Of a stretch of DNA of 64,000 nt, positions 18,057 to 27,114 are shown piece after piece (the stretch's first letter is position 1; each line of letters begins with the position of its first letter). The notes under the pieces were generated by a model. The model was given only the letters and a program-made list of their open reading frames with translations. It ran no database searches and was not told the DNA's origin. The stretch is from positions 31,842 to 95,841 of the forward strand of contig JAITLC010000011.1 of assembly GCA_031278095.1 (NCBI GenBank), in the 5' to 3' direction. The DNA comes from Treponema sp. GTDB taxonomy: Bacteria; Spirochaetota; Spirochaetia; Treponematales; Breznakiellaceae. A program made the position numbers and the translations under genes.

Positions 18057-20188
18057 ACCGTTGTTTCCGCCGAGAGTGTAAAGTCGGAAGTACCCGAGGG
18101 CGGCGTTATGTTGATACTAGCGCCGGAATCAGGTTTGATGAAAAGGAATTTGCTTTCACTATCCTTCCTCAGTGCAAATTTTCCACCGGTAATACCAAGG
18201 CCGGTAATACTTGTACCTGCGGTTCCCTGGCTGTCATCGATAGTATCGGCACAGATAATACCGTCTCCGATTAACCTGACAAGGCCCTTATTTGCGCTCG
18301 TACCTTCTAATACCAGACTGCCTTTTTTCTCCTTCGTTGAAAATACCCCAAGGTCGATACGGCACCCGATTATGAGCTCGCTGCCGGCGTTTCCCTGTTT
18401 CTGGGTTATTACAGGTAAGACAGTGGCGGAAGGAGATTCGGCACAAAGATAAGCGTCGCCTGTAGCCGCAATGGAACTTGTGTAAGTGCCGGTACGGGTT
18501 ATCGTAACATGTCCGGTAATACCCGCGGTCCTCCACATACTAGCCTCGGAGTCGCCGAAACTGAATTCCGTCTGCCCTGCGACAACTTTGCCGTAACCAA
18601 CCATGCGGGTATTACCACCATCATGTCGCAGAATCAGACTACTGTTTACTCCCAGAACCAAATGGCTTGAAGAATTGAAGCTGAGTGTCGTACCGTCCGG
18701 CATGGCGAGACTTGAGTTGTCAGGCACGGCGAATGCATCATCACTGTGATCTCCTTGAAAACTTAATTTCGTACCGGGGAATGTTCCTGATATCTCTATC
18801 GGCTCATTGGTACCGGCGGCCCAGTTGCCAAGTGTTACATAACCATCAAGAATACTTTGAATCGAATCAAAGTCGATGTTCCAGCCGGCCGCTGCCATTT
18901 TTAAGAGGGAGGATACTTTCCCGCCTTCGATTTTTACGTCGTTGCCTGTACCTATGTTACTGAACAGGCGGTGGAACTCGTCATCAGCCGGGGAAGCCAG
19001 GTTTGCCGTGCGTTTTTCGGAATTGTACCGGTAGGTCAATACTCTGGTACTACCGTCATAGTGGATCTTGCTTGAAGGCCCATCATAGATGTGGGAGTTA
19101 TTGGGTACCTTTGTAGAATCCACATCGCCTGCCGAGGCTTCCATTACATTCCAGCCGTTAAGCTCCGATGCATTGAAGCTTAACAGCGGTGCGCTTACGG
19201 TCAGGCCTTTAACAGCGGAATAATAGCTGCCAATGAGAGCCCTGAAGTAATAGACGCCCATGGAAACCGTACTGTTCACCGTGAAGGTTATGGTTGATGT
19301 TTCATGATCCCCTTCGGTCGTAAAGGACGGCGTTGAACCGCTTATATCGGCAGGATCGGGTATTTCCGTTGTTCCGGCGGGATCACTGTACCATTTAATA
19401 GTAACAGCACCGGTACTAATGTTATATTTGTTGATCTGGTATGTTGCCGTGCCGCCTGTCCCTGCAGTAATACTGCCGGACTGGTTCAATACTTCCACCT
19501 TCTTCTGGGTAAAAGCCTGGAATGTACCGGTATAGGATATGGTGGTACTTTTCTCATCGAAACCGATTTTTACCGTGCTGACTTCCGTTGCCATGGAACT
19601 CCCGTCCCAGCAGAGGTATACATAGTAGCTGCCGCTGCCTGTCCACAGAGGGGGAGAACCGCCTTCTTCCGAATACCGGTAGAGGAGGTAACTTACCCGG
19701 CTTGCGGAAATAGTTCCTCCCGAAGGCAAACCTCCGGCCGCGGCAATATCCGAATTACCGGACAGATCCTGTACCTCCGACAGATATACTGCCAGGGTGC
19801 TGTGCCCTCCCGGAAGATCCGTAATGGTTATCGTCTTTTCTATTTCCTGTTCTTTGAAAATAATTACCCATTGGGCCGTCAGGGACAGATCTTCATCCTT
19901 ACTGTAGGAATTTCCCGCGGCATAGGCGTTTCCCGCCCCGTCCTTCCAGTTATCAAATTTTTTGCCCTCCGGGGCTGTAAACCCTGAGCCGTCCGAGAGC
20001 CTGATCGTTTCGCCTTCCCTTTTTGTGACCGGCGCTATTGAGCCTGAACCCTCACCGGGAGAATAGCTGACGGTGTAAAAAGACGGGGAATTTTCAGGCG
20101 TATCCATGGGGCAGGCGCTAAAGAGAACGACCAGCAGTGCTGCCGCAATGCCTGTCCATACCGTTTTAACAATTATATTTCCTTTCAT
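18050..20188 (-). CDS. InlB-repeat lipoprotein
   Basis: A 712-residue exported protein. A hydrophobic signal segment ends in a lipobox-like VLFSAC, with the lipidated cysteine at about residue 26. A single InlB B-repeat (Listeria-Bacteroides repeat) follows at roughly 37-108, ending in LTAQW. The rest is Gly/Ser/Thr-rich, predicted beta-rich sequence without a catalytic motif I recognise. Such proteins are usually surface adhesins or scaffold proteins in treponemes. The ATG at 20188 has GGAGG 5 nt upstream. A palindromic repeat lies in the 5' leader, and a C15A12 tract (minus strand) lies 141-167 nt upstream next to a TATAGT element, suggesting phase-variable expression. The stop codon lies in a palindrome cluster. 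Confidence 0.8.
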   Translation of the reverse strand: MKGNIIVKTVWTGIAAALLVVLFSACPMDTPENSPSFYTVSYSPGEGSGSIAPVTKREGETIRLSDGSGFTAPEGKKFDNWKDGAGNAYAAGNSYSKDEDLSLTAQWVIIFKEQEIEKTITITDLPGGHSTLAVYLSEVQDLSGNSDIAAAGGLPSGGTISASRVSYLLYRYSEEGGSPPLWTGSGSYYVYLCWDGSSMATEVSTVKIGFDEKSTTISYTGTFQAFTQKKVEVLNQSGSITAGTGGTATYQINKYNISTGAVTIKWYSDPAGTTEIPDPADISGSTPSFTTEGDHETSTITFTVNSTVSMGVYYFRALIGSYYSAVKGLTVSAPLLSFNASELNGWNVMEASAGDVDSTKVPNNSHIYDGPSSKIHYDGSTRVLTYRYNSEKRTANLASPADDEFHRLFSNIGTGNDVKIEGGKVSSLLKMAAAGWNIDFDSIQSILDGYVTLGNWAAGTNEPIEISGTFPGTKLSFQGDHSDDAFAVPDNSSLAMPDGTTLSFNSSSHLVLGVNSSLILRHDGGNTRMVGYGKVVAGQTEFSFGDSEASMWRTAGITGHVTITRTGTYTSSIAATGDAYLCAESPSATVLPVITQKQGNAGSELIIGCRIDLGVFSTKEKKGSLVLEGTSANKGLVRLIGDGIICADTIDDSQGTAGTSITGLGITGGKFALRKDSESKFLFIKPDSGASINITPPSGTSDFTLSAETTVN

Positions 20189-20224
20189 ATATGCCTCCGT
20201 TGGTAAAATTTATAAATAGGGTTT

Positions 20225-20247
20225 TTCGGAAACTTAAATTTTCCGAA
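20225..20247. repeat. Hairpin related to the dispersed palindrome family
   Basis: TTCGGAAA (20225-20232) pairs perfectly with TTTCCGAA (20240-20247). On the minus strand it reads GTTCGGAAAATTTAAGTTT, close to the centre of copy A (1417-1459). It lies in the 5' untranslated region of the InlB-repeat lipoprotein gene, 37-59 nt before its start. Confidence 0.5.
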
Positions 20248-20318
20248 CAAATCTGTCTTGAGGGAAAGTAAGGAGGAGGGCGGATGACCGGATTATTCTC
20301 CGTGTTTGCAGGGAAACT

Positions 20319-20355
20319 ACTATACGCCTTTTTTTTTTTTGGGGGGGGGGGGGGG
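20319..20355 (-). promoter_or_regulatory. T12G15 homopolymer tract beside a candidate -10 box
   Basis: The plus strand shows 12 T (20329-20340) followed directly by 15 G (20341-20355). On the minus strand a TATAGT box (20319-20324) lies 4 nt downstream of the A tract, so the homopolymers occupy the -35/spacer region of a promoter that would serve the lipoprotein gene. Tracts of this length are prone to slipped-strand changes. Poly-G promoter tracts are known to phase-vary surface protein genes in Treponema pallidum. Confidence 0.55.
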
Positions 20356-20671
20356 TAGTTTGTATTAAGAACCTATGCGGTTCCCTTGTAGTATTACAAG
20401 GCGCCTGGCAGGAAAGCATGGCGGATAACCTCTTTGAAAACACGCAAGAACTAAAACAGTCCCCAAACCGGAATATTTTATTTATATGGCATTATTCGGC
20501 CCGTGTCAATCCATTTCAGGGTGTCGCCACGAATTCAGAATTCAACCATCGGCCGGCACAAACCCGGCAATTCTCAGTTTACCACGAATGTTTGCTTTGA
20601 CAGCCTTCATTTTTACCCGAATTCTCTTCTGTTCGTATGGTTCGGGTCGTTCGCGGTTAAAATCTTCCGCC
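20356..20671. other. Intergenic region without a supported gene
   Basis: There is no convincing coding frame on either strand. A small perfect stem CCTTGTA-GTAT-TACAAGG lies at 20384-20401. The remainder shows no recognised feature and precedes the 3' end of the acyl-CoA ligase gene. Confidence 0.5.
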
Positions 20672-22423
20672 TCAAGGATTCTCGTAACTCTTGTATAAAA
20701 ACCTGCGTACCTTCTGCTGGGCATTTTTTTCGAAAGGCTCAATGCGGAAAATAAAGTCGGTAATCTTCTTGTAGCCGGGAAGGCCGCGGTTTATAGTTTC
20801 AATTTCGTTCTTGATAAGCTTCCTGACGAACGCTTCGTCATGTTCCCTGCCCGGATAATCTTCGGCGAGCGTTTCAAGATTGGGAACCGTTACCGCCACT
20901 ACCTGTTCGCCTCCGAAATCCTTCTCCTTGCGGCCTATCACGAGAATTTCACCGATGACCCGTGAAGAGGAAAAATATTTTTCAATCTCTTCGGGGTAGA
21001 TATTCTTGCCTCCGGAACTTACGATGAGGTTCTTCTTCCTTCCGTTGATGTAGATAAAGCCGTCGCTGTCCAGATAGCCCAGATCCCCTGTCTTGAGATA
21101 ACCGTTCTCATCGAACACTTCCGCTGTGGCTTCGGGATTTTCAAAGTATCCGAGCATGAGGGAAGGCGACATTATCGCGATTTCCCCGCGGCCTTCCTGA
21201 TCCGCTTCGATTATCTTTACAAAGGTGTCCTTCACCGGGAGGCCTACGGATTCATTGCGCCGGTGCCAGGGTGTGTTTACACTGATAAGGGGACTGTTCT
21301 CGCTCATGCCGTAACCGTGCACCATGTTGAAACCGAAGGAATCAAAAAAGTCGGCTGTTTTGGGATTGAGAGCCCCGCCCCCGGCTACCATTATCCGTAT
21401 CGACGAAAGTTTTGCCTTTTTCCTGATGATGTAGAGCATCACCCGCCCAAAACCAATCCGCCCCTTGTTCGCTTCGGCCAGGGAGATCTTCCTCAGCAGA
21501 TTGAATACCATCCTGAGGAGAAAGGGGAGTTCCTGGAAACCCTGGTTCAGGGCCACCATAACTTTGTCGTAGAGCAGGGGTACGGCAATGAGGAAAGTCC
21601 CCTTGGCATCGTGTATATCATCCACTACCACTTTTCCCACCAGTTTTTCTACGATGATCGTTCCGGCTCCCACCGTGAGGGGAGCAATGAAGGAACAGGT
21701 TGTAGGATAGGTATGGTGAAGGGGGAGTACATTGATAAAACGATCCCATGGGTATGCCTTCAGGGAGAGGATTGCCCCGTTTACATTGGCGATGATCCCC
21801 CTGTGGCAGAGGGTAACGCCCTTGGCAAAACCCGTGGTACCGCTGGTAAAGACGATGGAAACCGGATCTCTCCCGGCAATAGAAGAGGCGCCGGGAAGCG
21901 GTTGATTTTCATTCCCCTTTCCAAAACTGTAGAAGGGGGTGTCTTCAGCTCCGCCGGAACCGTCCGCCCTGCTGAGGCAGACCTTTACGGCAAGCCGCAG
22001 GTTTTCAGCCTCAAGGGAATCGACAAAGCTCTGTTTTCTCCCGGAATAAAAAAAAGCCCTGGCCCTGATCATCCTGATGATATTGAGGCATTCTTTTTCC
22101 GAGACAAGAAAGTCAACCGGAACGATGACAAGCCCCGCTATTGCCGCTCCCATCCAGACCGCCATCCACTCGGGACGGTTTTCCGCCCAGAGAACTACCC
22201 TGTCTCCCTTGCCGAGACCCGCAGCCAGAAGCCCCCGGGCGATTCTGCGGCATTCACAGGCATACTTTGTATAGTTCCAGACGGTAAAATCTCTTTGTTT
22301 TCCTGCCCTATAGAAGATGGCGGGATTGCCGGGAAACTTTTTTTCCCCGGCGTCCAGCCATTCAATAAAGTTTTGATAGGTTACATCCGGCCAATCCGCC
22401 AGATAGTCTTTGAATTTTAACAT
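20672..22423 (-). CDS. AMP-forming acyl-CoA ligase (long-chain type)
   Basis: A 583-residue ANL-superfamily adenylating enzyme. It activates a carboxylic acid, probably a long- or medium-chain fatty acid, through an acyl-adenylate before transfer to CoA. The P-loop motif FTSGTTGFAKGVT is near residue 208, the YGMSENSPL motif lies in the middle, TGDLGYLDSDGF follows, and the family lysine is in EKNAQQKVRR at the end. Other ANL enzymes, such as aryl or acyl-ACP synthetases, share this pattern, so the substrate is inferred. No membrane segment is obvious. The gene is separated from its neighbours by palindromic repeats and seems to be transcribed alone. Confidence 0.85.
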   Translation of the reverse strand: MLKFKDYLADWPDVTYQNFIEWLDAGEKKFPGNPAIFYRAGKQRDFTVWNYTKYACECRRIARGLLAAGLGKGDRVVLWAENRPEWMAVWMGAAIAGLVIVPVDFLVSEKECLNIIRMIRARAFFYSGRKQSFVDSLEAENLRLAVKVCLSRADGSGGAEDTPFYSFGKGNENQPLPGASSIAGRDPVSIVFTSGTTGFAKGVTLCHRGIIANVNGAILSLKAYPWDRFINVLPLHHTYPTTCSFIAPLTVGAGTIIVEKLVGKVVVDDIHDAKGTFLIAVPLLYDKVMVALNQGFQELPFLLRMVFNLLRKISLAEANKGRIGFGRVMLYIIRKKAKLSSIRIMVAGGGALNPKTADFFDSFGFNMVHGYGMSENSPLISVNTPWHRRNESVGLPVKDTFVKIIEADQEGRGEIAIMSPSLMLGYFENPEATAEVFDENGYLKTGDLGYLDSDGFIYINGRKKNLIVSSGGKNIYPEEIEKYFSSSRVIGEILVIGRKEKDFGGEQVVAVTVPNLETLAEDYPGREHDEAFVRKLIKNEIETINRGLPGYKKITDFIFRIEPFEKNAQQKVRRFLYKSYENP

Positions 22424-22460
22424 ACGTATATAATAAACGAAATTTAATTTTTTGTCAAAA

Positions 22461-22502
22461 TGAACTTGTTCCGAAACCGGCCAGGTTTTGGAACAAGATC
22501 AC
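22461..22502. repeat. Dispersed TGTTCC palindrome, copy C
   Basis: TGAACTTGTTCCGAAACC and GGTTTTGGAACAAGATCA form a palindrome with a short GGCCA-type loop. Its right end contains the TGA stop codon (22499-22501, minus strand) of the diguanylate cyclase gene. Confidence 0.75.
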
Positions 22503-23941
22503 CTGTTGTTCGGCGGGCCGGAGAGGTGGAAACCGTGTTTGCCGCTTTCTTTCACGGTGTACATGGCGGCATCCGCCTGCTCGATGATCTCATTGGTTTC
22601 CATTTCGCCTGAAGGATAGGGACAGGCGCCTATACTTATCCCGCATTTTACCGAGTGCTCCTTAAGCCGCCAGCGTTTTCCAAAACGGTCAAGGAGCAGA
22701 TCCCGGATACTGTCGAGTTCTTTGGGCGTCCTGTCTGCCGTAATGATCACAAATTCATCCCCGCCGTAGCGGTAGGGCATACCCAGCGTATCTTTTTGGG
22801 CATAGAGCCAATTCCCAATCGAACGAAGCAGGGCGTCTCCGGTAAGGTGGCCCAGAGTGTCATTCGTTTTCTTGAAATCATCCAGATCCATGAAGAGGAG
22901 ATAGCCTCCCCAGCCCCCTGTCCGGGCACTTTTGAGATTATTTTCCAGATCCTGAATGAACTTCCTCCGGTTGGGAAGCCCGGTGAGGGTATCGTGTTCC
23001 GCCATTTTGCGGATCAGCTCTTCATTCTTCTTGTTTTCGGTAATATCGACAGAACTTACCACATGGGCAAGCCGTCCGTCTACCCAGTGGCAGGGAGTAT
23101 CGAGAATGTGGTACCAGGTATCGTTCTTTTCATCGTGGTAATCCCAGACAAAAAGGCCGCCTTTTTCTCCCGATATATCCCGGTTTTTCCCGGGACAGTT
23201 ATCGTAGGATTCTCCCGGGCTTTTTCCCGTGGAAAAGAGTTCCCAGCAGTGCTTTCCGATAACCTTCTTACTGCCCCCGTAACGGGAAACGAGGGATTCA
23301 TTGGCAAAGATCACCTCGCTGCTCTGGAAATCGCTTACATAGATGTCCAACCCCGCATTATCCACGATGTTTTTCATAGATTCGAGGGCATATTCAAGCC
23401 GTTTCTGGTAAACCCGCGTCTTGATATGGCCTGCCAGCACGGAAAGCACCGCGTCGGCGTCGTCTATTTCCCGTTTGGAGAGACGGATGGGCCTCCGGCG
23501 ATCCATGAGACCCGCAAAGGCAATAGGAAACTGAGTTTCAAAGATAACCGGCACCATGATCAGCGTCTTCGCGGAGAAAAACTCAAGAAATTTTGACCCC
23601 ATTTTGTTTTTCCTGGAGTTGATGTAGACAATTTCCCCGGTCTGTCCTGTAAGAAGCTCAATATCCCTGCGGGAAAGGTAGTCTGAAAGAAGAAATTCAT
23701 CTTTCAGGCTGGAAGCACCGTCGTGAATATAGCGTTCAATTAAATGGAAAACATGTGAATGATCCGCCTCATAGACAAAACCTGAATAGAATCCAAAAAA
23801 ATCGCAGAGATCGCCCAAAATATCGGTAATAGACTGGTAAGGATCCCGGTATGCGGCAAGTTTCCGGAAGATCTTCACAAAAAGATCTTTTTCCTGTTCA
23901 TCAATGGTTTTTTCTATATCCACAGTATAAATTCCCGCCAT
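22499..23941 (-). CDS. GAF-PAS-GGDEF diguanylate cyclase
   Basis: A predicted cytoplasmic cyclic-di-GMP synthase of about 480 residues. A GAF-like sensor region covers roughly residues 20-190. A PAS region follows (NIVDNAGLDIYVSDF to SSVDITENKK), and a GGDEF domain starts at HDTLTGLPNRR with catalytic motif RYGGDEF near residue 400. No RxxD product-inhibition site lies five residues upstream (the sequence there is DTLG), so feedback inhibition at that site is not expected. The ATG at 23941 is used because the longer TTG reading runs into a palindromic repeat. No Shine-Dalgarno sequence is evident, and the repeat overlaps the start. Another repeat copy supplies the stop. Confidence 0.88.
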   Translation of the reverse strand: MAGIYTVDIEKTIDEQEKDLFVKIFRKLAAYRDPYQSITDILGDLCDFFGFYSGFVYEADHSHVFHLIERYIHDGASSLKDEFLLSDYLSRRDIELLTGQTGEIVYINSRKNKMGSKFLEFFSAKTLIMVPVIFETQFPIAFAGLMDRRRPIRLSKREIDDADAVLSVLAGHIKTRVYQKRLEYALESMKNIVDNAGLDIYVSDFQSSEVIFANESLVSRYGGSKKVIGKHCWELFSTGKSPGESYDNCPGKNRDISGEKGGLFVWDYHDEKNDTWYHILDTPCHWVDGRLAHVVSSVDITENKKNEELIRKMAEHDTLTGLPNRRKFIQDLENNLKSARTGGWGGYLLFMDLDDFKKTNDTLGHLTGDALLRSIGNWLYAQKDTLGMPYRYGGDEFVIITADRTPKELDSIRDLLLDRFGKRWRLKEHSVKCGISIGACPYPSGEMETNEIIEQADAAMYTVKESGKHGFHLSGPPNNR

Positions 23942-23981
23942 GAGGCTGTTCCGGAACTTCAATTTTTTGGAACAAGCTCAC
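23941..23981. repeat. Dispersed TGTTCC palindrome, copy D
   Basis: TGAGGCTGTTCCGGAACTT and TTTTTTGGAACAAGCTCAC form the arms. It lies between the divergent diguanylate cyclase and YesL-like genes. Its left end touches the cyclase ATG (23939-23941, minus strand). Confidence 0.75.
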
Positions 23982-24050
23982 TATACTATCGGAAAATTCA
24001 AGTCTCCCCATGAGTGGACAGGTCCGGGTTTTCGGCATATAGTGTTATTC

Positions 24051-24842
24051 ATGATTGGTTTTTTGATAAAGAAGAACTTCTTTGACCTCTGGGACAACAT
24101 GTTCAGGGTTGCGCTGCTCAATTTGGGTTTCTTTGCGCCTCTTGCCTTTACCCTTATGCTCCCCAGCCTGCTTGTGGGCATCCCCGTCCTCTTCATCGCC
24201 GTGATCCTTACCGGAATCTTCATGTGCTGCGTATATCTGTCTACTGCGGCCCTCTGCCTTAAAACCGTTTCCGACAACAGCGGCTTCGGCTTCCGGGATT
24301 TTTTTGACAATCTCAAAACCGCCTGGCCCGCGGGCCTCGTGATGGGGGGTCTGGCGTTCCTGGCCTTTGCCATGGTTACCATGGTAATCCCCTTCTACCT
24401 TCAGTTGAACAGCCTCATCGGCCTCCTTCTGGCCTCGGTGATCTTCTGGACCATGGTGGTTGCGGTTCTTTCCCTCCAGTTCTTCTTTACCGTCTGTTCC
24501 CGGCTTGAGCCTAAACTCTCCAAAGCCCTCAAGAAGTGTTTTATCATCTTTTTTGACAATCCCGGTTTCGCTTTCTTTACCTTTATCAGCACAGTATTTA
24601 TGATGGCGCTTTCCGTCCTCCTGGCCTTCCTTTTTCCCGGCTTCGCAGGAATGCTGCTCTACCAGGATGAAGCCCTGCGCCTGCGTCTCTTCAAATACGA
24701 CTGGCTTGAAGCCAATCCCGAGGCCATTTCTTCCGCGGGAAAGAAGAAACCCCAGATCCCCTGGGACGCGATTCTTATTGATGAACGGGAGAGAACCGGC
24801 ACCCGCACCCTGAAGAATTTTATTTTCCCCTGGAAGGATTAG
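24051..24842 (+). CDS. YesL-like (DUF624) membrane protein
   Basis: A 263-residue integral membrane protein with about five hydrophobic segments. The opening KKNFFDLWDNMFRVALLNLG is typical of YesL/DUF624 proteins, which are often found beside carbohydrate uptake genes and have no proven function. I start at the ATG at 24051, since the longer frame would extend into the repeat and low-quality sequence. The hydrophilic C-terminus (about 40 residues) has many charged residues and ends in FPWKD. Neighbouring genes give no functional hint. Confidence 0.65.
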   Translation: MIGFLIKKNFFDLWDNMFRVALLNLGFFAPLAFTLMLPSLLVGIPVLFIAVILTGIFMCCVYLSTAALCLKTVSDNSGFGFRDFFDNLKTAWPAGLVMGGLAFLAFAMVTMVIPFYLQLNSLIGLLLASVIFWTMVVAVLSLQFFFTVCSRLEPKLSKALKKCFIIFFDNPGFAFFTFISTVFMMALSVLLAFLFPGFAGMLLYQDEALRLRLFKYDWLEANPEAISSAGKKKPQIPWDAILIDERERTGTRTLKNFIFPWKD

Positions 24843-24907
24843 AAAAGTGGGCTTGTTGCATAAACCGGAACAGGAAGGAAGAATGCGGCTCGAAGTACCT
24901 TTTATTT

Positions 24908-26131
24908 ATGGATACTGAAAATCCTGAAACAAGAGCCTGGATACACGGAAAGCTTGTAAGCATGGATCCCTGTCTGGATGGGGAGTACGGGTTTCTTGAA
25001 GGCCATGCGCTTCTCACCGAAGGGGGCCTCATAAAAGACCTTGTTCCGGAGGGAATGCTCAATCCGGCCTTAAAGGTAACGGATCTCAAAGGCGCCCTTG
25101 TTACTCCGGGTTTTATCGACTGCCACACCCACCTTGTGTTTGCGGGGAAGCGGGCCCATGAATGGGAGATGAGGCTCAACGGCGCTTCCTATGAGGATAT
25201 TGCCGTTGCGGGAGGCGGTATACAGTCCACGGTGAATGCAAGCAGGGCGGCGTCCTTTGAAGAGCTCCGTTCCGTAGCGCTGAAGCGTCTTGAGGCCATG
25301 GCTGCCGAAGGCGTCTGCACCGTGGAAATAAAATCGGGTTACGGTCTCGATCTTGAAACCGAGCGGAAGCTTCTCCTCGTGATTAAAAGCCTCAGGGAGG
25401 GATGCAACATGGATGTTGCCGCAACCCTTCTGGCAGCCCACAGTGTTCCTGCGGAATTTGCAGGCGGAGCTGCCGCCTATATGGATGAGGTATGCGGACG
25501 CATCATGCCGGAACTGTGGGAGGAAGGGCTCTTCGAGGCGGCCGATGTTTTCTGTGAGAACATTGCCTTTGATGTGTCCATGACAGAAAAACTGTTCAGG
25601 ACGGCAGCGGAACTGGGCATCCCCGTAAAGGGCCACAATGAGCAGATGAGCAATACCGGCGGCACCGAGCTGCTGGCCCGTTATCACGGCCTTTCAAGCG
25701 ACCATCTTGAGAACCTGGATGAGCGGGGGGTGAAGGCTCTTTCTCAGGCGGGAACTGTTGCGGTTCTCCTGCCCGCGGCTTTTTATTTTCTTAAGGATAC
25801 TCATAAGCCGCCGGTAGAACTTCTGCGGAAGCATGATGTTCCCGTTGCGGTGGCTACGGACTACAATCCCGGTACCAGTCCCTTTATTTCATTGAGGCTT
25901 GCCATGAACATGGCCTGTACTCTTTTCGGTCTTAAACCCGCGGAAGCTCTGGCCGGGGTTACTAGGAATGCGGCCAGGGCTCTTGGACGGCAGAATTGCT
26001 GCGGAATGTTGAAGCCTGGTTTCCGTGCGGACTTTGATGTTTGGGATGCGGAAGAGCCTGCGGAGTTACTGTATGAACCGGAAGCAAGGCTGCTGCTCAG
26101 GCGGGTCTGCCGCAGCAGGGAAGAATTTTAA
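24908..26131 (+). CDS. hutI: Imidazolonepropionase
   Basis: Hydrolyses 4-imidazolone-5-propionate to formiminoglutamate, the third step of histidine breakdown. It is a 407-residue amidohydrolase. Metal ligands are shown by FIDCHTHLVFAG near residues 68-79, the KSGYGLDLETE stretch, GHNEQMSNTGG, and the ATDYNPGTSP motif near the C-terminus. The length is typical for the family. There is no strong Shine-Dalgarno sequence before the ATG at 24908. It is followed after 13 nt by ftcD and then fchA, an arrangement that commits histidine carbon to folate-linked one-carbon units. Confidence 0.95.
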   Translation: MDTENPETRAWIHGKLVSMDPCLDGEYGFLEGHALLTEGGLIKDLVPEGMLNPALKVTDLKGALVTPGFIDCHTHLVFAGKRAHEWEMRLNGASYEDIAVAGGGIQSTVNASRAASFEELRSVALKRLEAMAAEGVCTVEIKSGYGLDLETERKLLLVIKSLREGCNMDVAATLLAAHSVPAEFAGGAAAYMDEVCGRIMPELWEEGLFEAADVFCENIAFDVSMTEKLFRTAAELGIPVKGHNEQMSNTGGTELLARYHGLSSDHLENLDERGVKALSQAGTVAVLLPAAFYFLKDTHKPPVELLRKHDVPVAVATDYNPGTSPFISLRLAMNMACTLFGLKPAEALAGVTRNAARALGRQNCCGMLKPGFRADFDVWDAEEPAELLYEPEARLLLRRVCRSREEF

Positions 26132-26144
26132 CGGAGGAGCGAAG

Positions 26145-27041
26145 ATGGCAAGGCTGGTCGAGTTTATTCCCAATTTTAGTGAAGGGCGCAGACAGGATGT
26201 AATAGATCTGCTGGTAAAGGAAGCCCAGAGCGTGGGCGGGGTGAGTCTTCTGGATCATTCAAGCGATGCAAACCATAACCGGAGCGTTTTTACGCTTGCC
26301 GGTACGCCTGAAGGCATCGCCGAAGCGGCTCTGAGGCTCTGCAGAACCGCAATGGAACATATCGACCTCAGACAGCATAAGGGCGAACATCCACGCATGG
26401 GGGCCAGCGACGTGTTTCCCTTTGTGCCCCTGAAGGAAGTAAGTATCGAAGAATGCGTGGAACTGTCAAAGCGTGTAGCCGGACGGATATGGGAGGAATT
26501 GGGAATTCCGAGTTTCCTCTACGAATATTCCGCCGTAAAGCCGGAGCGGCGGAACCTGGCGGACCTGCGCCGGGGAGAATTTGAAGGTATGCCGGAAAAG
26601 CTCCTGAAGGACGAATGGGCGCCGGATTTTGGAGAACGGAAGATTCATCCCGGCGCGGGGATCATGGCCATTGGCGCACGACCGCCGCTTATCGCCTTCA
26701 ACGTCAATCTGGACACCCCGGACATTAAGATTGCCAAAGCCATTGCAAAGACCATCCGCGGTTCCAGCGGCGGCTATAGATACTGCAAGGCTCTGGGCGT
26801 GATGCTTGAAGACAGGAACATTGCTCAGGTTTCCATGAACATGGTTAATACCGAGGGAACTCCCATATACCGTGTCTTCGAGGCGATCCGTGCGGAGGCC
26901 CGGCGCTGGGGGGTGAGTATCACAGGCACGGAACTGGTTGGTCTTTCTCCGGCAAAGGCCCTTATCGACTGCGCCGAATACTACCTCAGAATCGAAGACT
27001 TCGATTATAAAAAACAGATCCTGGAGAATTATCTTATTTGA
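26145..27041 (+). CDS. ftcD: Glutamate formiminotransferase
   Basis: Transfers the formimino group of formiminoglutamate to tetrahydrofolate, releasing glutamate. The protein has 298 residues, the size of the formiminotransferase half alone. FIPNFSEGRR at residues 5-14, DHSSDANHNRSVFT and HKGEHPRMGASDVFPFVP are family signatures, the last with folate and substrate binding histidines. I start at the ATG at 26145, with CGGAGGAG upstream. The cyclodeaminase is a separate gene, fchA, 73 nt downstream. The TGA stop (27039-27041) is the first triplet of a palindromic repeat. Confidence 0.95.
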   Translation: MARLVEFIPNFSEGRRQDVIDLLVKEAQSVGGVSLLDHSSDANHNRSVFTLAGTPEGIAEAALRLCRTAMEHIDLRQHKGEHPRMGASDVFPFVPLKEVSIEECVELSKRVAGRIWEELGIPSFLYEYSAVKPERRNLADLRRGEFEGMPEKLLKDEWAPDFGERKIHPGAGIMAIGARPPLIAFNVNLDTPDIKIAKAIAKTIRGSSGGYRYCKALGVMLEDRNIAQVSMNMVNTEGTPIYRVFEAIRAEARRWGVSITGTELVGLSPAKALIDCAEYYLRIEDFDYKKQILENYLI

Positions 27042-27094
27042 GGCTGTTCCAAAATCCGGCGATCCGGCAGGATCATAATTTTGGAACAGACTCG
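27039..27094. repeat. Dispersed TGTTCC palindrome, copy E
   Basis: A longer version with arms TGAGGCTGTTCCAAAAT and ATTTTGGAACAGACTCG and an inner CCGGCGATCCGG-type centre. It lies in the ftcD-fchA gap and contains the ftcD stop codon. fchA begins 20 nt after it. Confidence 0.75.
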
Positions 27095-27114
27095 TTTGAG
27101 TTGTGGAGCAAAGC

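Noticed and set aside
20542..20742. Small minus-strand open frame after the acyl-CoA ligase
   Set aside because: It overlaps the ligase 3' end, has no ribosome-binding site, and no recognisable similarity.
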